5,301 bases of DNA from Prevotellaceae bacterium (GCA_031289895.1 JAITOP010000150.1:1-5301); one strand, 5' to 3'. Positions 1-5,251 are shown, counted from the first letter of the stretch. Translations and numbers: made by a program. The notes: generated by a model not told the origin, from the letters alone.

Positions 1-1131
1 GTGTTTTTTTCGCAAATAAGCTTAGAAATATTACCTTTGCATCCGCAAAAATATAAAGTGAACATTGAAAAATATTATTATAGATTGGAAAAATATATTT
101 TAAAATACGATAAAACATTTACATTTGAGTGTGGCAAAACTATTGATAATTTGGAACTTTGCTATCACACAAGCGGAGAATATTGCGATAATAAAAAAGT
201 AATCTGGATATGTCATGCGCTTACGGCAAACTCAAATCCTGAAGAGTGGTGGGATTTATTTGTGGGCAAAAATAAGTTTTTCGACACCGACAAATATTTT
301 ATTATCTGTGTAAATATGCTTGGTTCGTGTTATGGCAGCAGCGGTCCCGCTTCGATTGATGTGAACGCCGAACGCAAAAATAAACTTACAAATCGTTACC
401 TGCTCGATTTTCCTGAAGTAAGCGTTCGCGACATTGTTGAGGCTCACAAAATTGTTAAAAATCATATAAAAATTAAGGCTATAGATTTGATTATCGGCGG
501 TTCTATCGGCGGATTTCAGGCGTTGGAATGGAGTATATCAGAACCCGAATTAATTAAATGTTCGGTTTTGATTGCCTGCAACGCTCGCGTATCGCCTTGG
601 GGGACAGCATTTAACGAATCGCAACGAATGGCTGTTTTGGCTGATAATACTTTTGGCGAGCAGAAAAATATTGACGGCGGCAAAAAAGGATTAGAGGCAG
701 CGCGGTCGATAGCGTTGTTGTCGTATCGGTCGCACGAGGGCTACGGAATTACGCAGAAAGAAGAAAATGTTGATACGCTTTTTGCAAACAAAGCGTGTTC
801 GTATCAGCAATATCAAGGTAAAAAACTGTCGAACCGATTTGATGCGTATTCATATTATTATCTTAGTAAATCTATTGATAGTCATAATGTTGGACGCGGC
901 AGAGGCGGCGTTGAAAAAGCATTGGCTGCAATTACCGCAAAAACAATTTGTATAGGTATTGATAGCGATGTGCTTTTTCCTGTTGAGGAACAAAAATTTT
1001 TGGCAAAACATATCAATAATGCTGAATATTTTGAAATAAAATCACAATTCGGACACGATGGATTTTTATTGGAATGGATGCAAATTCAGAAAATATTGAA
1101 AGAAAAATGTGGGGAGAGAATTAAGAATTAA
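1..1131 (+). CDS. metX: Homoserine O-acetyltransferase (MetX, alpha/beta hydrolase fold)
   Basis: Transfers an acyl group (acetyl in most MetX; succinyl cannot be excluded from sequence) from acyl-CoA to the hydroxyl of L-homoserine, the first committed step of methionine synthesis, in the cytoplasm. Visible family motifs in order: CHALTAN (residues 71-77), NMLGSCYGSSGP (105-116), the nucleophile elbow GGSIGG with Ser168, SYQQYQGKKLSNRFDAYSY (267-285), DSHNVGRGRGG (293-303), DSDVLFP with the acid Asp323, and FGHDGFLLEW with His352. The Ser168-Asp323-His352 triad is complete, so the enzyme should be active. At 376 residues it is close to family length. The start is uncertain: GTG at position 1 is the window edge, there is no ATG before the conserved core (about residue 36), and GTG at 58 is an alternative; the first ~30 residues show nothing I recognise. 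The last codons (RIKN, stop) lie inside a GAATTAA repeat, so the C-terminal tail is repeat-derived. The downstream neighbour thrA makes its substrate. Confidence 0.93.
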   Translation: MFFSQISLEILPLHPQKYKVNIEKYYYRLEKYILKYDKTFTFECGKTIDNLELCYHTSGEYCDNKKVIWICHALTANSNPEEWWDLFVGKNKFFDTDKYFIICVNMLGSCYGSSGPASIDVNAERKNKLTNRYLLDFPEVSVRDIVEAHKIVKNHIKIKAIDLIIGGSIGGFQALEWSISEPELIKCSVLIACNARVSPWGTAFNESQRMAVLADNTFGEQKNIDGGKKGLEAARSIALLSYRSHEGYGITQKEENVDTLFANKACSYQQYQGKKLSNRFDAYSYYYLSKSIDSHNVGRGRGGVEKALAAITAKTICIGIDSDVLFPVEEQKFLAKHINNAEYFEIKSQFGHDGFLLEWMQIQKILKEKCGERIKN

Positions 1132-1155
1132 GAATTAAAAATTAAGAATTGAAAA
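1121..1155. repeat. Heptamer satellite, TTAAGAA type, five units
   Basis: Five contiguous 7-bp units: TTAAGAA at 1121 and 1128, TTAAAAA at 1135, TTAAGAA at 1142 and the degenerate TTGAAAA at 1149. The metX stop codon (TAA, 1129-1131) is part of the second unit. It has the same 7-bp frame word (TTAAnnA) as the array at 1210-1292, which suggests both are halves of one satellite interrupted by the CAGAT segment. Function unknown. Confidence 0.8.
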
Positions 1156-1161
1156 AGCACA

Positions 1162-1206
1162 CAGATAATGCAGATGAGACAGATTTACACAGATAAAAAC
1201 TTAGAT
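1162..1206. repeat. CAGAT short-period array between metX and thrA
   Basis: CAGAT occurs at 1162, 1171, 1180 and 1190, a spacing of 9, 9 and 10 bp, followed by a decayed TTAGAT copy at 1201-1206. The spacer letters differ, so only the pentamer is conserved. It sits as a ~54-bp island (1156-1209) between two stretches of TTAAnnA satellite. The pattern resembles dispersed cacagat-type intergenic repeats that I associate with Bacteroidota genomes, but this is from memory and not checked. A spacing near one helical turn would place the pentamers roughly on the same DNA face; whether any protein binds is unknown. Confidence 0.65.
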
Positions 1207-1209
1207 AAA

Positions 1210-1292
1210 TTAACAATTAATCATTAACAATTAATCATTAAGAATTAATCATTAACAGTTAATAATTAATCATTAACAATTAACATTAATAA
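1210..1292. repeat. 7/14-bp TTAAnnA satellite forming the thrA leader
   Basis: Twelve heptamers run with no gap: TTAACAA and TTAATCA alternate as a 14-bp unit (TTAACAATTAATCA) at 1210 and 1224, then variants TTAAGAATTAATCA (1238) and TTAACAGTTAATAA (1252), then TTAATCA (1266), TTAACAA (1273), a 6-bp TTAACA (1280) and TTAATAA (1286). The array ends at 1292 and the thrA ATG starts at 1294. The region contains no purine-rich ribosome binding site and no TAnnTTTG promoter; the leader that ribosomes see is therefore this A/T satellite. A-rich unstructured leaders are compatible with translation starts in Bacteroidota. Confidence 0.85.
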
Positions 1293-1293
1293 A

Positions 1294-3723
1294 ATGCAAG
1301 TATTAAAATTTGGCGGGACATCGGTTGCCGATTCTGCTAACATAGAAAAAGTGATTTCGATAGTGAAAAAAGCCGTCGAACTTGATAAAACAATAGTTGT
1401 AGCATCGGCGATAAGCGGTTGCACCGACAGTCTTATTCTCATCGGAAATACCGCTGCAAATCACGACAAAAAATATATTGAGTTGATTGATAAACTCGAA
1501 GAACGTCATCTGAAATTGATTGACGAACTTATTTCTACCGAGTACAAAGATGAGGCAACAGCAGTTTGTAAAGAGCAGATAAAGAGCCTTCGCGAAATTA
1601 CCAACGGCGTTTTTTTAATTCGCGAGTTAAGCAATCATATCGTAGATTTGATAATGAGTTTCGGCGAAATATTATCAACAAAAATTATAAGTGCAAAACT
1701 CAGCTCGTTAAACATAAGTCATAAATGGATTGACTCGCGAACAGTAATAAGAACCGAGCGCCATCAATCGCAAAATATTGTTGATACAAAAACAACAAAT
1801 GCAAACATAAAAAAACTTACGGCAAAAAATAATTGTAAATTGTATTTGCTGCCCGGATTTATCGCTTGCGATGCCGAGGGCAGAACAACCACTCTCGGAC
1901 GCGGCGGCTCGGATTATACCGCTGCTTTACTTGCTGTTGGCAGTGCGGCGCGGGTTTTAGAAATATGGACGGATGTTACTGGAATGATGACAGCCGACCC
2001 GCGCGTTGTTCCCGAAGCCAAAACGATTGATAATATTTCGTATAAAGAGGCGTTGGAACTTTCGCATTTCGGCGCAAAAGTTGTTTATCCGCCTACAATT
2101 CAACCTGTTGTTAGCAAAGGGATTCCTATTTATGTGAAAAATACTTTTTCGCCCGAAGAAAAAGGAACGCTTATCGAATGTAATCCGCCCGAAACGCATG
2201 GCACAATACGCGGACTTTCGAGTTCCAACCGCATAGCACTGCTTTCGATGGAAGGCAACGGAATGGTTGCGCCCGGATATACAAGCCGTCTGTTTGGCAC
2301 TCTCAGCAACAACGAAATAAATATAATTCTTATCACACAGGCATCTTCGGTACATACGATGTGTGTGGCAATCGACGAATCGGCGGCTGACAAAGCAAAA
2401 ATCGCCGTTGACGAAACTTTTGCCTACGAAATTTCGCTCGGAAAAGTAGAACCGCTGAAAGTTGAAAAAGGATTTTCGATAATTTCGCTGGTTGGTAATG
2501 ATATGAAAAACCAGTCGGGAGCAAGCGGGCGAATGTTTGACGCTCTCGGACGGCGCGGAATAAATATACGTGCAATTGCGCAAGGCTCGTCCGAAAAAAA
2601 TGTTTCAACAGTAGTTTCAACCGCAGATGTTAACGATGCAATACGCGCAATTCATTATGAATTTTTTGACGAATCGAAAAAAACGATAAATATTTTTTTA
2701 GCAGGATACGGCGTTGTAGGCAAGGCTTTGATAGAAATTATCAAACAAAGAAAACATTATATCGAACAACGCTGGAGTAAAGAAATTGTGGTGGTGGGAC
2801 TGAGCAACAGCAAAAAATATATCATTGCAAAAAACGGTATAAATCTTGAAAATATCAGCGAGCAGTTACAGTCGGGCAACGACAATGCCGGAGACGATTA
2901 TTTTGATAAAATTTATTCGTTGTCGTTGCATAATACTATTTTTGTGGATTGTACGGCAAATAAATATATCTCGGCAAAATACAACGATTTGTTTTTAAAT
3001 GGAATTTCTGTTGTTACGTGTAATAAAATTGCAGGTTCGTCGTCATTTTCAAATTATAAAACACTTATCGAATCAACAAAAAAAGAAAAAGTTTCATTTA
3101 AGTACGAAACTACTGTTGGCGCGGCTTTGCCTGTAATATCAACAATAAATCAAATTATCAACAGCGGCGACAAAATACATGCCTGCGATGCCGTATTGTC
3201 GGGTTCGCTTAATTTTTTATTCAGCAGTTACGATGGCAAAAAAACATTTGCACAAATAATTCGCGAAGCCCAAAATGCAGGCTACACCGAACCCGACCCG
3301 CGCTTGGATATTTCGGGAACAGACGTTTTGCGCAAAATCACAATAATTGCTCGCGAATTGGGAATAAATTCAGAACAAAATGATATTGAACACAAAGCAT
3401 TTTTGGAGGAAGAATATTTCAACGGAACTATTGACGATTTTTATGCTATGATTGAAAAAAACGAAGCCTGTTTTCAAAAATTATATAATGATGCAGCACG
3501 CGAAAATAAAAAATTGCGTTTTGTGGCAAGCATAAAAAACAAGAAAATTAAAACAGGACTTGAAAAAATTGACGAACAGCATCCATTTTATAACCTCAAC
3601 GGAACAGACAATGCAGTGCTGCTGTACACCGATTTTTACACATCGCCGATAATCATACAAGGCGCAGGCGCAGGCGCAAAACAAACAGCATCAGGAATTT
3701 TGAATGATATTTTGTTAATGTGA
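1294..3723 (+). CDS. thrA: Bifunctional aspartate kinase / homoserine dehydrogenase (ThrA type)
   Basis: Catalyses the first (aspartate to aspartyl phosphate) and third (aspartate semialdehyde to homoserine, NAD(P)H) steps of the aspartate pathway, feeding threonine and methionine synthesis. Kinase domain: KFGGTS at residues 5-10 and TTLGRGGSDYTA around 199-210 (phosphoryl-transfer and aspartate-binding region). Two ACT regulatory domains follow, about 314-375 (starting IALLSMEGNGM, with NNEINIILITQASS) and 394-455 (RRGINIRAIAQGSSEKNVS), the usual site of threonine feedback. Dehydrogenase domain: nucleotide-binding GYGVVG (471-476), TCNK (575-578), YETTVGAALP (604-613), and EPDPRLDISGTDVLRK (666-681) with Asp677 and Lys681 matching the catalytic Asp/Lys of homoserine dehydrogenases. 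The length of 809 residues is close to the ~820 of E. coli ThrA, and no frame break is seen. The start is secure because MQVLKFGGTS is the canonical N-terminus. It follows metX by 162 bp of repeats and may be cotranscribed. The final Met codon and TGA belong to the downstream minisatellite. Confidence 0.97.
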   Translation: MQVLKFGGTSVADSANIEKVISIVKKAVELDKTIVVASAISGCTDSLILIGNTAANHDKKYIELIDKLEERHLKLIDELISTEYKDEATAVCKEQIKSLREITNGVFLIRELSNHIVDLIMSFGEILSTKIISAKLSSLNISHKWIDSRTVIRTERHQSQNIVDTKTTNANIKKLTAKNNCKLYLLPGFIACDAEGRTTTLGRGGSDYTAALLAVGSAARVLEIWTDVTGMMTADPRVVPEAKTIDNISYKEALELSHFGAKVVYPPTIQPVVSKGIPIYVKNTFSPEEKGTLIECNPPETHGTIRGLSSSNRIALLSMEGNGMVAPGYTSRLFGTLSNNEINIILITQASSVHTMCVAIDESAADKAKIAVDETFAYEISLGKVEPLKVEKGFSIISLVGNDMKNQSGASGRMFDALGRRGINIRAIAQGSSEKNVSTVVSTADVNDAIRAIHYEFFDESKKTINIFLAGYGVVGKALIEIIKQRKHYIEQRWSKEIVVVGLSNSKKYIIAKNGINLENISEQLQSGNDNAGDDYFDKIYSLSLHNTIFVDCTANKYISAKYNDLFLNGISVVTCNKIAGSSSFSNYKTLIESTKKEKVSFKYETTVGAALPVISTINQIINSGDKIHACDAVLSGSLNFLFSSYDGKKTFAQIIREAQNAGYTEPDPRLDISGTDVLRKITIIARELGINSEQNDIEHKAFLEEEYFNGTIDDFYAMIEKNEACFQKLYNDAARENKKLRFVASIKNKKIKTGLEKIDEQHPFYNLNGTDNAVLLYTDFYTSPIIIQGAGAGAKQTASGILNDILLM

Positions 3724-3873
3724 TTAAATTTGATAATGTGATTAATGTGGGAATGTGGGAATGTGATTAATGTGGGAATGTGATTAATTTGGGAATGTGA
3801 TTAATTTGAGAATTTTGGAATGTGATTAATTTTGGAATGTGGGAATGTGATTAATTTGAGAATGTGATTAATG
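3717..3873. repeat. Composite 9+8 bp minisatellite downstream of thrA
   Basis: About eleven units, each beginning AATGTG or a variant. The long unit is 17 bp, AATGTGATTAATGTGGG or with AATTTGGG / AATTTGAG / AATTTTGG as its second half, at 3735, 3760, 3777, 3794, 3819 and 3844; an 18-bp first unit starts at 3717 and a partial last unit at 3861. Short 8-bp units (AATGTGGG or AATTTTGG) intervene at 3752, 3811 and 3836. The 17-mer is itself the 9-mer AATGTGATT plus an 8-mer, so the array is a string of two words. The first unit (AATGTGATTAA, 3717-3727) contains the last codon and stop of thrA. No ORF, promoter or terminator is evident inside it. Confidence 0.9.
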
Positions 3874-3902
3874 AAAAAATTACAAATAAAATATTATCAA
3901 AT

Positions 3903-3933
3903 TTTGTTATGTAAAAAATTAGTTATACATTTG
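3903..3933 (+). promoter_or_regulatory. Bacteroidota-type promoter (TTTG / TACATTTG)
   Basis: A -33 TTTG at 3903-3906 is separated by 19 bp from TACATTTG at 3926-3933, an exact match to the TAnnTTTG -7 consensus of the Bacteroidota housekeeping sigma factor. Transcription would begin around 3938-3942, with no coding region until 4082. It would drive the ~105-nt RNA that ends at the terminator 4008-4047 and, by read-through, the DUF3825-like fragment. Identified by consensus match only. Confidence 0.6.
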
Positions 3934-3939
3934 TGAAAT

Positions 3940-4047
3940 ATTTTTATATAAAGATGGTGCAGGTCTATCTGCAAAAAAAACTTAGATAAAGATGAAAAGA
4001 TATATAGAAAGCCATCAAAATTATTATAGATGGCTTTTATTTTTTTA
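3940..4047 (+). ncRNA. Predicted short terminated transcript (small RNA or attenuated leader)
   Basis: It is bounded by the promoter match at 3903-3933 and the intrinsic terminator at 4008-4047; the 5' end is approximate. A small hairpin TGCAG-GTCTAT-CTGCA lies at 3958-3973, and an A-rich unstructured stretch links it to the terminator. GATGGT (3953-3958) repeats the start of the terminator's right arm and could pair with GCCATC (4011-4016), including one G-U pair, in competition with the terminator stem; this would be a short antiterminator and is speculative. It does not match any RNA family I recognise. Alternatively the terminator serves thrA and there is no separate RNA. Confidence 0.35.
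4008..4047 (+). terminator. Rho-independent terminator
   Basis: A perfect 9-bp stem AAAGCCATC (4008-4016) / GATGGCTTT (4029-4037) with a 12-nt A/T loop is followed by a T-rich tail (TTTTATTTTTTT, ending near 4046). It lies 285 bp beyond the thrA stop and 35 bp before the ATG of the next ORF. It could end thrA transcription or the short transcript from the promoter at 3903-3933. Confidence 0.75.
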
Positions 4048-4081
4048 ATAAAAATTGATTGTAAAATATAATAAAACCAAT

Positions 4082-4417
4082 ATGGCAAAAAACCAATTCT
4101 ATTCAGAATTATTTAAATTTGCATTATTTCCTAATTATGATGGTGCTGTTTCTTTCTTAGCCGATACGTTGGCAGATAAAGAAAATTGGGATTTTTCCGA
4201 TACAACAAAAAAGAACAATAGCATTTTGAAAAATTATCTCGAATTTACGTTCAGAAAATTACTTCAGGAAAAAAAAGTCGTATTTACTACTGATAACAAA
4301 TTTGCTTGTTTTAATACAGGTCTTGTAACAGAAAACTTAGAAGATATTTTTGCATTCTTTGAGCAATACAAAAATCCCAAGCAAGGATTTATTACTCCCG
4401 TTAAACGGCATTTGTAA
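4082..4417 (+). CDS. Truncated DUF3825-like protein, 3' end lost to REP/RAYT insertion
   Basis: A 111-residue product starting MAKNQFYSELFKF from ATG 4082; a TTG at 4055 would add nine residues but has no support. The features NWDF (35-38), SILKNYLEFTFRKLLQEKKVVF (about 47-68), FNTGLVTENLEDIFAFFE (77-94) and the following NP recall the N-terminal half of DUF3825 proteins (often found with predicted RNA-binding OST-HTH or cold-shock domains). Those proteins are much longer, so the middle and C-terminal parts are missing. The reading frame ends VKRHL-stop, and those codons (GTTAAACGGCATTTGTAA) are the edge and left half of a REP-like hairpin that recurs at 5086 and 5223; native coding probably stops near Pro106. 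No remainder of the gene reappears before 5301. It is probably a nonfunctional gene fragment, though the ORF itself is open. The family call is from memory of conserved motifs; the truncation is seen directly. Cellular function of DUF3825 is not established. Confidence 0.68.
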   Translation: MAKNQFYSELFKFALFPNYDGAVSFLADTLADKENWDFSDTTKKNNSILKNYLEFTFRKLLQEKKVVFTTDNKFACFNTGLVTENLEDIFAFFEQYKNPKQGFITPVKRHL

Positions 4418-4458
4418 TGCCGCTTGGGAACAAAAAACAATTTGTAATTGAATAAATA
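4400..4458. repeat. REP-like module, copy 1 (hairpin B plus tail), 5' of the transposase
   Basis: Begins GTTAAA (4400-4405), then hairpin B: CGGCATT (4406-4412), loop TGT, AATGCCG (4416-4422). One outer pair is lost relative to other copies (A at 4405 opposite C at 4423). A conserved tail follows with a second small palindrome CAATT-TGT-AATTG (4438-4450) and AATAAATA (4451-4458). The same hairpin plus tail recurs at 5086-5148 with only a few differences. It marks the left edge of the RAYT element and contains the stop codon of the preceding ORF (4415-4417). It lacks the A hairpin that precedes B in copies 2 and 3. Confidence 0.85.
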
Positions 4459-4477
4459 AAAACAAAAAAAATAAACA

Positions 4478-5047
4478 ATGCCAACAGGATACCAAATAGT
4501 AGAACAATCGAAATTACACTATCTTACATTTCAGGTAGTGTACTGGGTAGATGTGTTTTCGCGAAAAACATATAAGGATATATTATTAGAAAGTTTACAA
4601 TATTGCAGACAACATAAATCTATGGAAATATATGCTTACGTTGTTATGTCAAATCATGTTCATTTATTGGTTAGAAGCGATATAGATGATTTAAGCGGAA
4701 CTATACGAGATTTCAAGAAGTTTACAAGTAAGGCTATTATCGAAGCTATAGAAACTAACTCACAAGAAAGTCGGCGGGAATGGATGTTGCGATTGTTTGC
4801 GCATGCCGCTAAACGACAAAATAAAGAAGGAAAATATCAATTTTGGACACATGAAAACCATGCTGAATTAATTTATTCCAATAGTTTTATTGAACAGAAA
4901 TTATCATATATACACGAGAATCCTGTACGAGCCGGATTGGTAGATTTCGCGGAAAATTATCTATATTCGAGTGCTCGAAATTATGCAGATATGGAAGCAT
5001 TGATAGAAATTGATAAAATAGATTTAAAATGGAAAACGATTGTATAA
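4478..5047 (+). CDS. REP-associated tyrosine transposase (RAYT, Y1/IS200-like HUH nuclease)
   Basis: A 189-residue single-domain Y1 transposase-like protein predicted to nick and rejoin single-stranded hairpin DNA through a 5'-phosphotyrosine. The HUH metal-binding motif is His60-Val61-His62 within MSNHVHLLV; the C-terminal block FWTHENHAELIYSN (122-135), then KLSYIHENPVRAGLV (141-155), carries the likely nucleophile Tyr144 and the NPVRAG signature of RAYTs, and YSSARNY (163-169) is the usual end of the domain. Length and motif order are complete, with no frameshift, so it is plausibly functional. Unlike classical IS200 it comes with several directly repeated, perfectly paired hairpins of the REP type. 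The start ATG 4478 gives the usual short N-terminus before LTFQVVYWVDVFSRKTYKDI. The 5' leader is the tail of hairpin module copy 1; I see no recognisable promoter or ribosome site. Substrate hairpins are presumably the A and B palindromes beside it (inference from known RAYT biology). Confidence 0.9.
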   Translation: MPTGYQIVEQSKLHYLTFQVVYWVDVFSRKTYKDILLESLQYCRQHKSMEIYAYVVMSNHVHLLVRSDIDDLSGTIRDFKKFTSKAIIEAIETNSQESRREWMLRLFAHAAKRQNKEGKYQFWTHENHAELIYSNSFIEQKLSYIHENPVRAGLVDFAENYLYSSARNYADMEALIEIDKIDLKWKTIV

Positions 5048-5060
5048 TAACAGAAAATAA

Positions 5061-5148
5061 GTATAGCATTGCAAATCCGATAATGTTAAAAAAGCGGCAT
5101 TTGTAATGCCGCTTGGAAAACAAGAAACAATTTGTAATTGAATAAATA
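5061..5148. repeat. REP-like module, copy 2 (A', spacer, hairpin B, tail), 3' of the transposase
   Basis: It is the fullest copy. A degenerate A hairpin has an intact right arm AATCCGATA (5074-5082) but a left arm shortened and altered (TATAGCATT instead of TATCGGATT plus flank). The spacer ATGTTAAAA follows, then hairpin B with a perfect 10-bp stem AAGCGGCATT (5092-5101), loop TGT, AATGCCGCTT (5105-5114), then the tail with CAATT-TGT-AATTG (5128-5140) and AATAAATA (5141-5148). Its right half matches copy 1 and its left half matches copy 3. Confidence 0.85.
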
Positions 5149-5251
5149 ATTAAAGTAAAATGAAAATATAAAACAATATGAGAACAACAGAATATGTATA
5201 TCGGATTGCAAATCCGATAATGTTAAAAAAGCGGCATTGCAAATGCCGCTT
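5112..5251. mobile_element. Probable RAYT-less deletion derivative of the adjacent element
   Basis: It shares copy 2 of the hairpin module with the RAYT element as its left end. After the tail (to 5148) comes AACAATATG (5172-5180), where the RAYT copy has AACAATG, then CAACAGAATA (5184-5193), close both to CAACAGGATA (4482-4491) just inside the RAYT start and to the AACAGAAAATA (5050-5060) just after the RAYT stop. Next is GTATA and hairpin A-B of copy 3. This is what an internal deletion between the gene's two ends would leave. It still encodes a 29-codon open frame (5178-5267, MRTTEYVYRIANP...), which I regard as non-functional. The alternative is independent module copies that landed side by side. 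Confidence 0.45.
5195..5251. repeat. REP-like module, copy 3 (hairpin A, spacer, hairpin B)
   Basis: Hairpin A is perfect here: TATCGGATT (5199-5207), loop GCA, AATCCGATA (5211-5219). A 9-base spacer (ATGTTAAAA, 5220-5228) leads to hairpin B, AAGCGGCATT (5229-5238), loop GCA, AATGCCGCTT (5242-5251). Outside the B loop (GCA versus TGT) and the A left arm it is nearly identical to 5061-5114. The tail that follows B in copies 1 and 2 is absent. Paired A-B hairpins separated by a short linker resemble a BIME-like arrangement. Confidence 0.85.

Larger units (their letters stand above)
4400..5148 (+). mobile_element. REP/RAYT element (REPtron-like unit)
   Basis: A single RAYT gene lies between directly repeated hairpin-B-plus-tail modules (4400-4458 and 5086-5148), with a degenerate A hairpin (5063-5082) between the gene and the right copy. 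The left boundary is placed at GTTAAA because this hexamer also precedes hairpin B in the two other copies, and host coding sequence adjoins it. The exact ends are inferred; there is no empty site for comparison, and no target-site duplication is evident (Y1 transposases do not normally make one). It interrupts the DUF3825-like gene. Confidence 0.65.

Noticed and set aside
1957..2583. A 208-codon open frame on the minus strand opposite thrA
   Set aside because: It lies wholly inside the well-conserved thrA coding region, has a composition typical of antisense shadows, and shows no recognisable motif.
3661..3678. GGCGCA tandem hexamer repeated three times at the 3' end of thrA
   Set aside because: It encodes GAGAGA, which aligns without length change to the normal glycine/alanine-rich C-terminal stretch of homoserine dehydrogenases, so it is not an expansion.
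3717..3873. CRISPR array interpretation of the direct repeats after thrA
   Set aside because: Units are 8-18 bp with no unique spacers and no cas genes nearby; it is a minisatellite.
3992..4048. An 18-codon open frame (MKRYIESHQNYYRWLLFF) spanning the terminator, as a possible leader peptide
   Set aside because: It runs through the terminator stem and its T-tract, contains no run of a single regulatory amino acid, and a frame this short is expected by chance.
4055..4081. TTG start for the DUF3825-like ORF
   Set aside because: The nine extra residues (LIVKYNKTN) have no conserved feature and begin just after the terminator T-tract; ATG 4082 is the simpler start.
3897..4088. A 63-codon minus-strand frame across the promoter/terminator region
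   Set aside because: It is a chance open frame in A/T-rich DNA rich in Phe, Ile and Lys codons, overlapping the terminator, with no motif.
4418..4477. A promoter for the RAYT gene in the tail of module copy 1
   Set aside because: The AATTTG in the tail lacks the TA of the TAnnTTTG consensus and no suitable upstream element was found.
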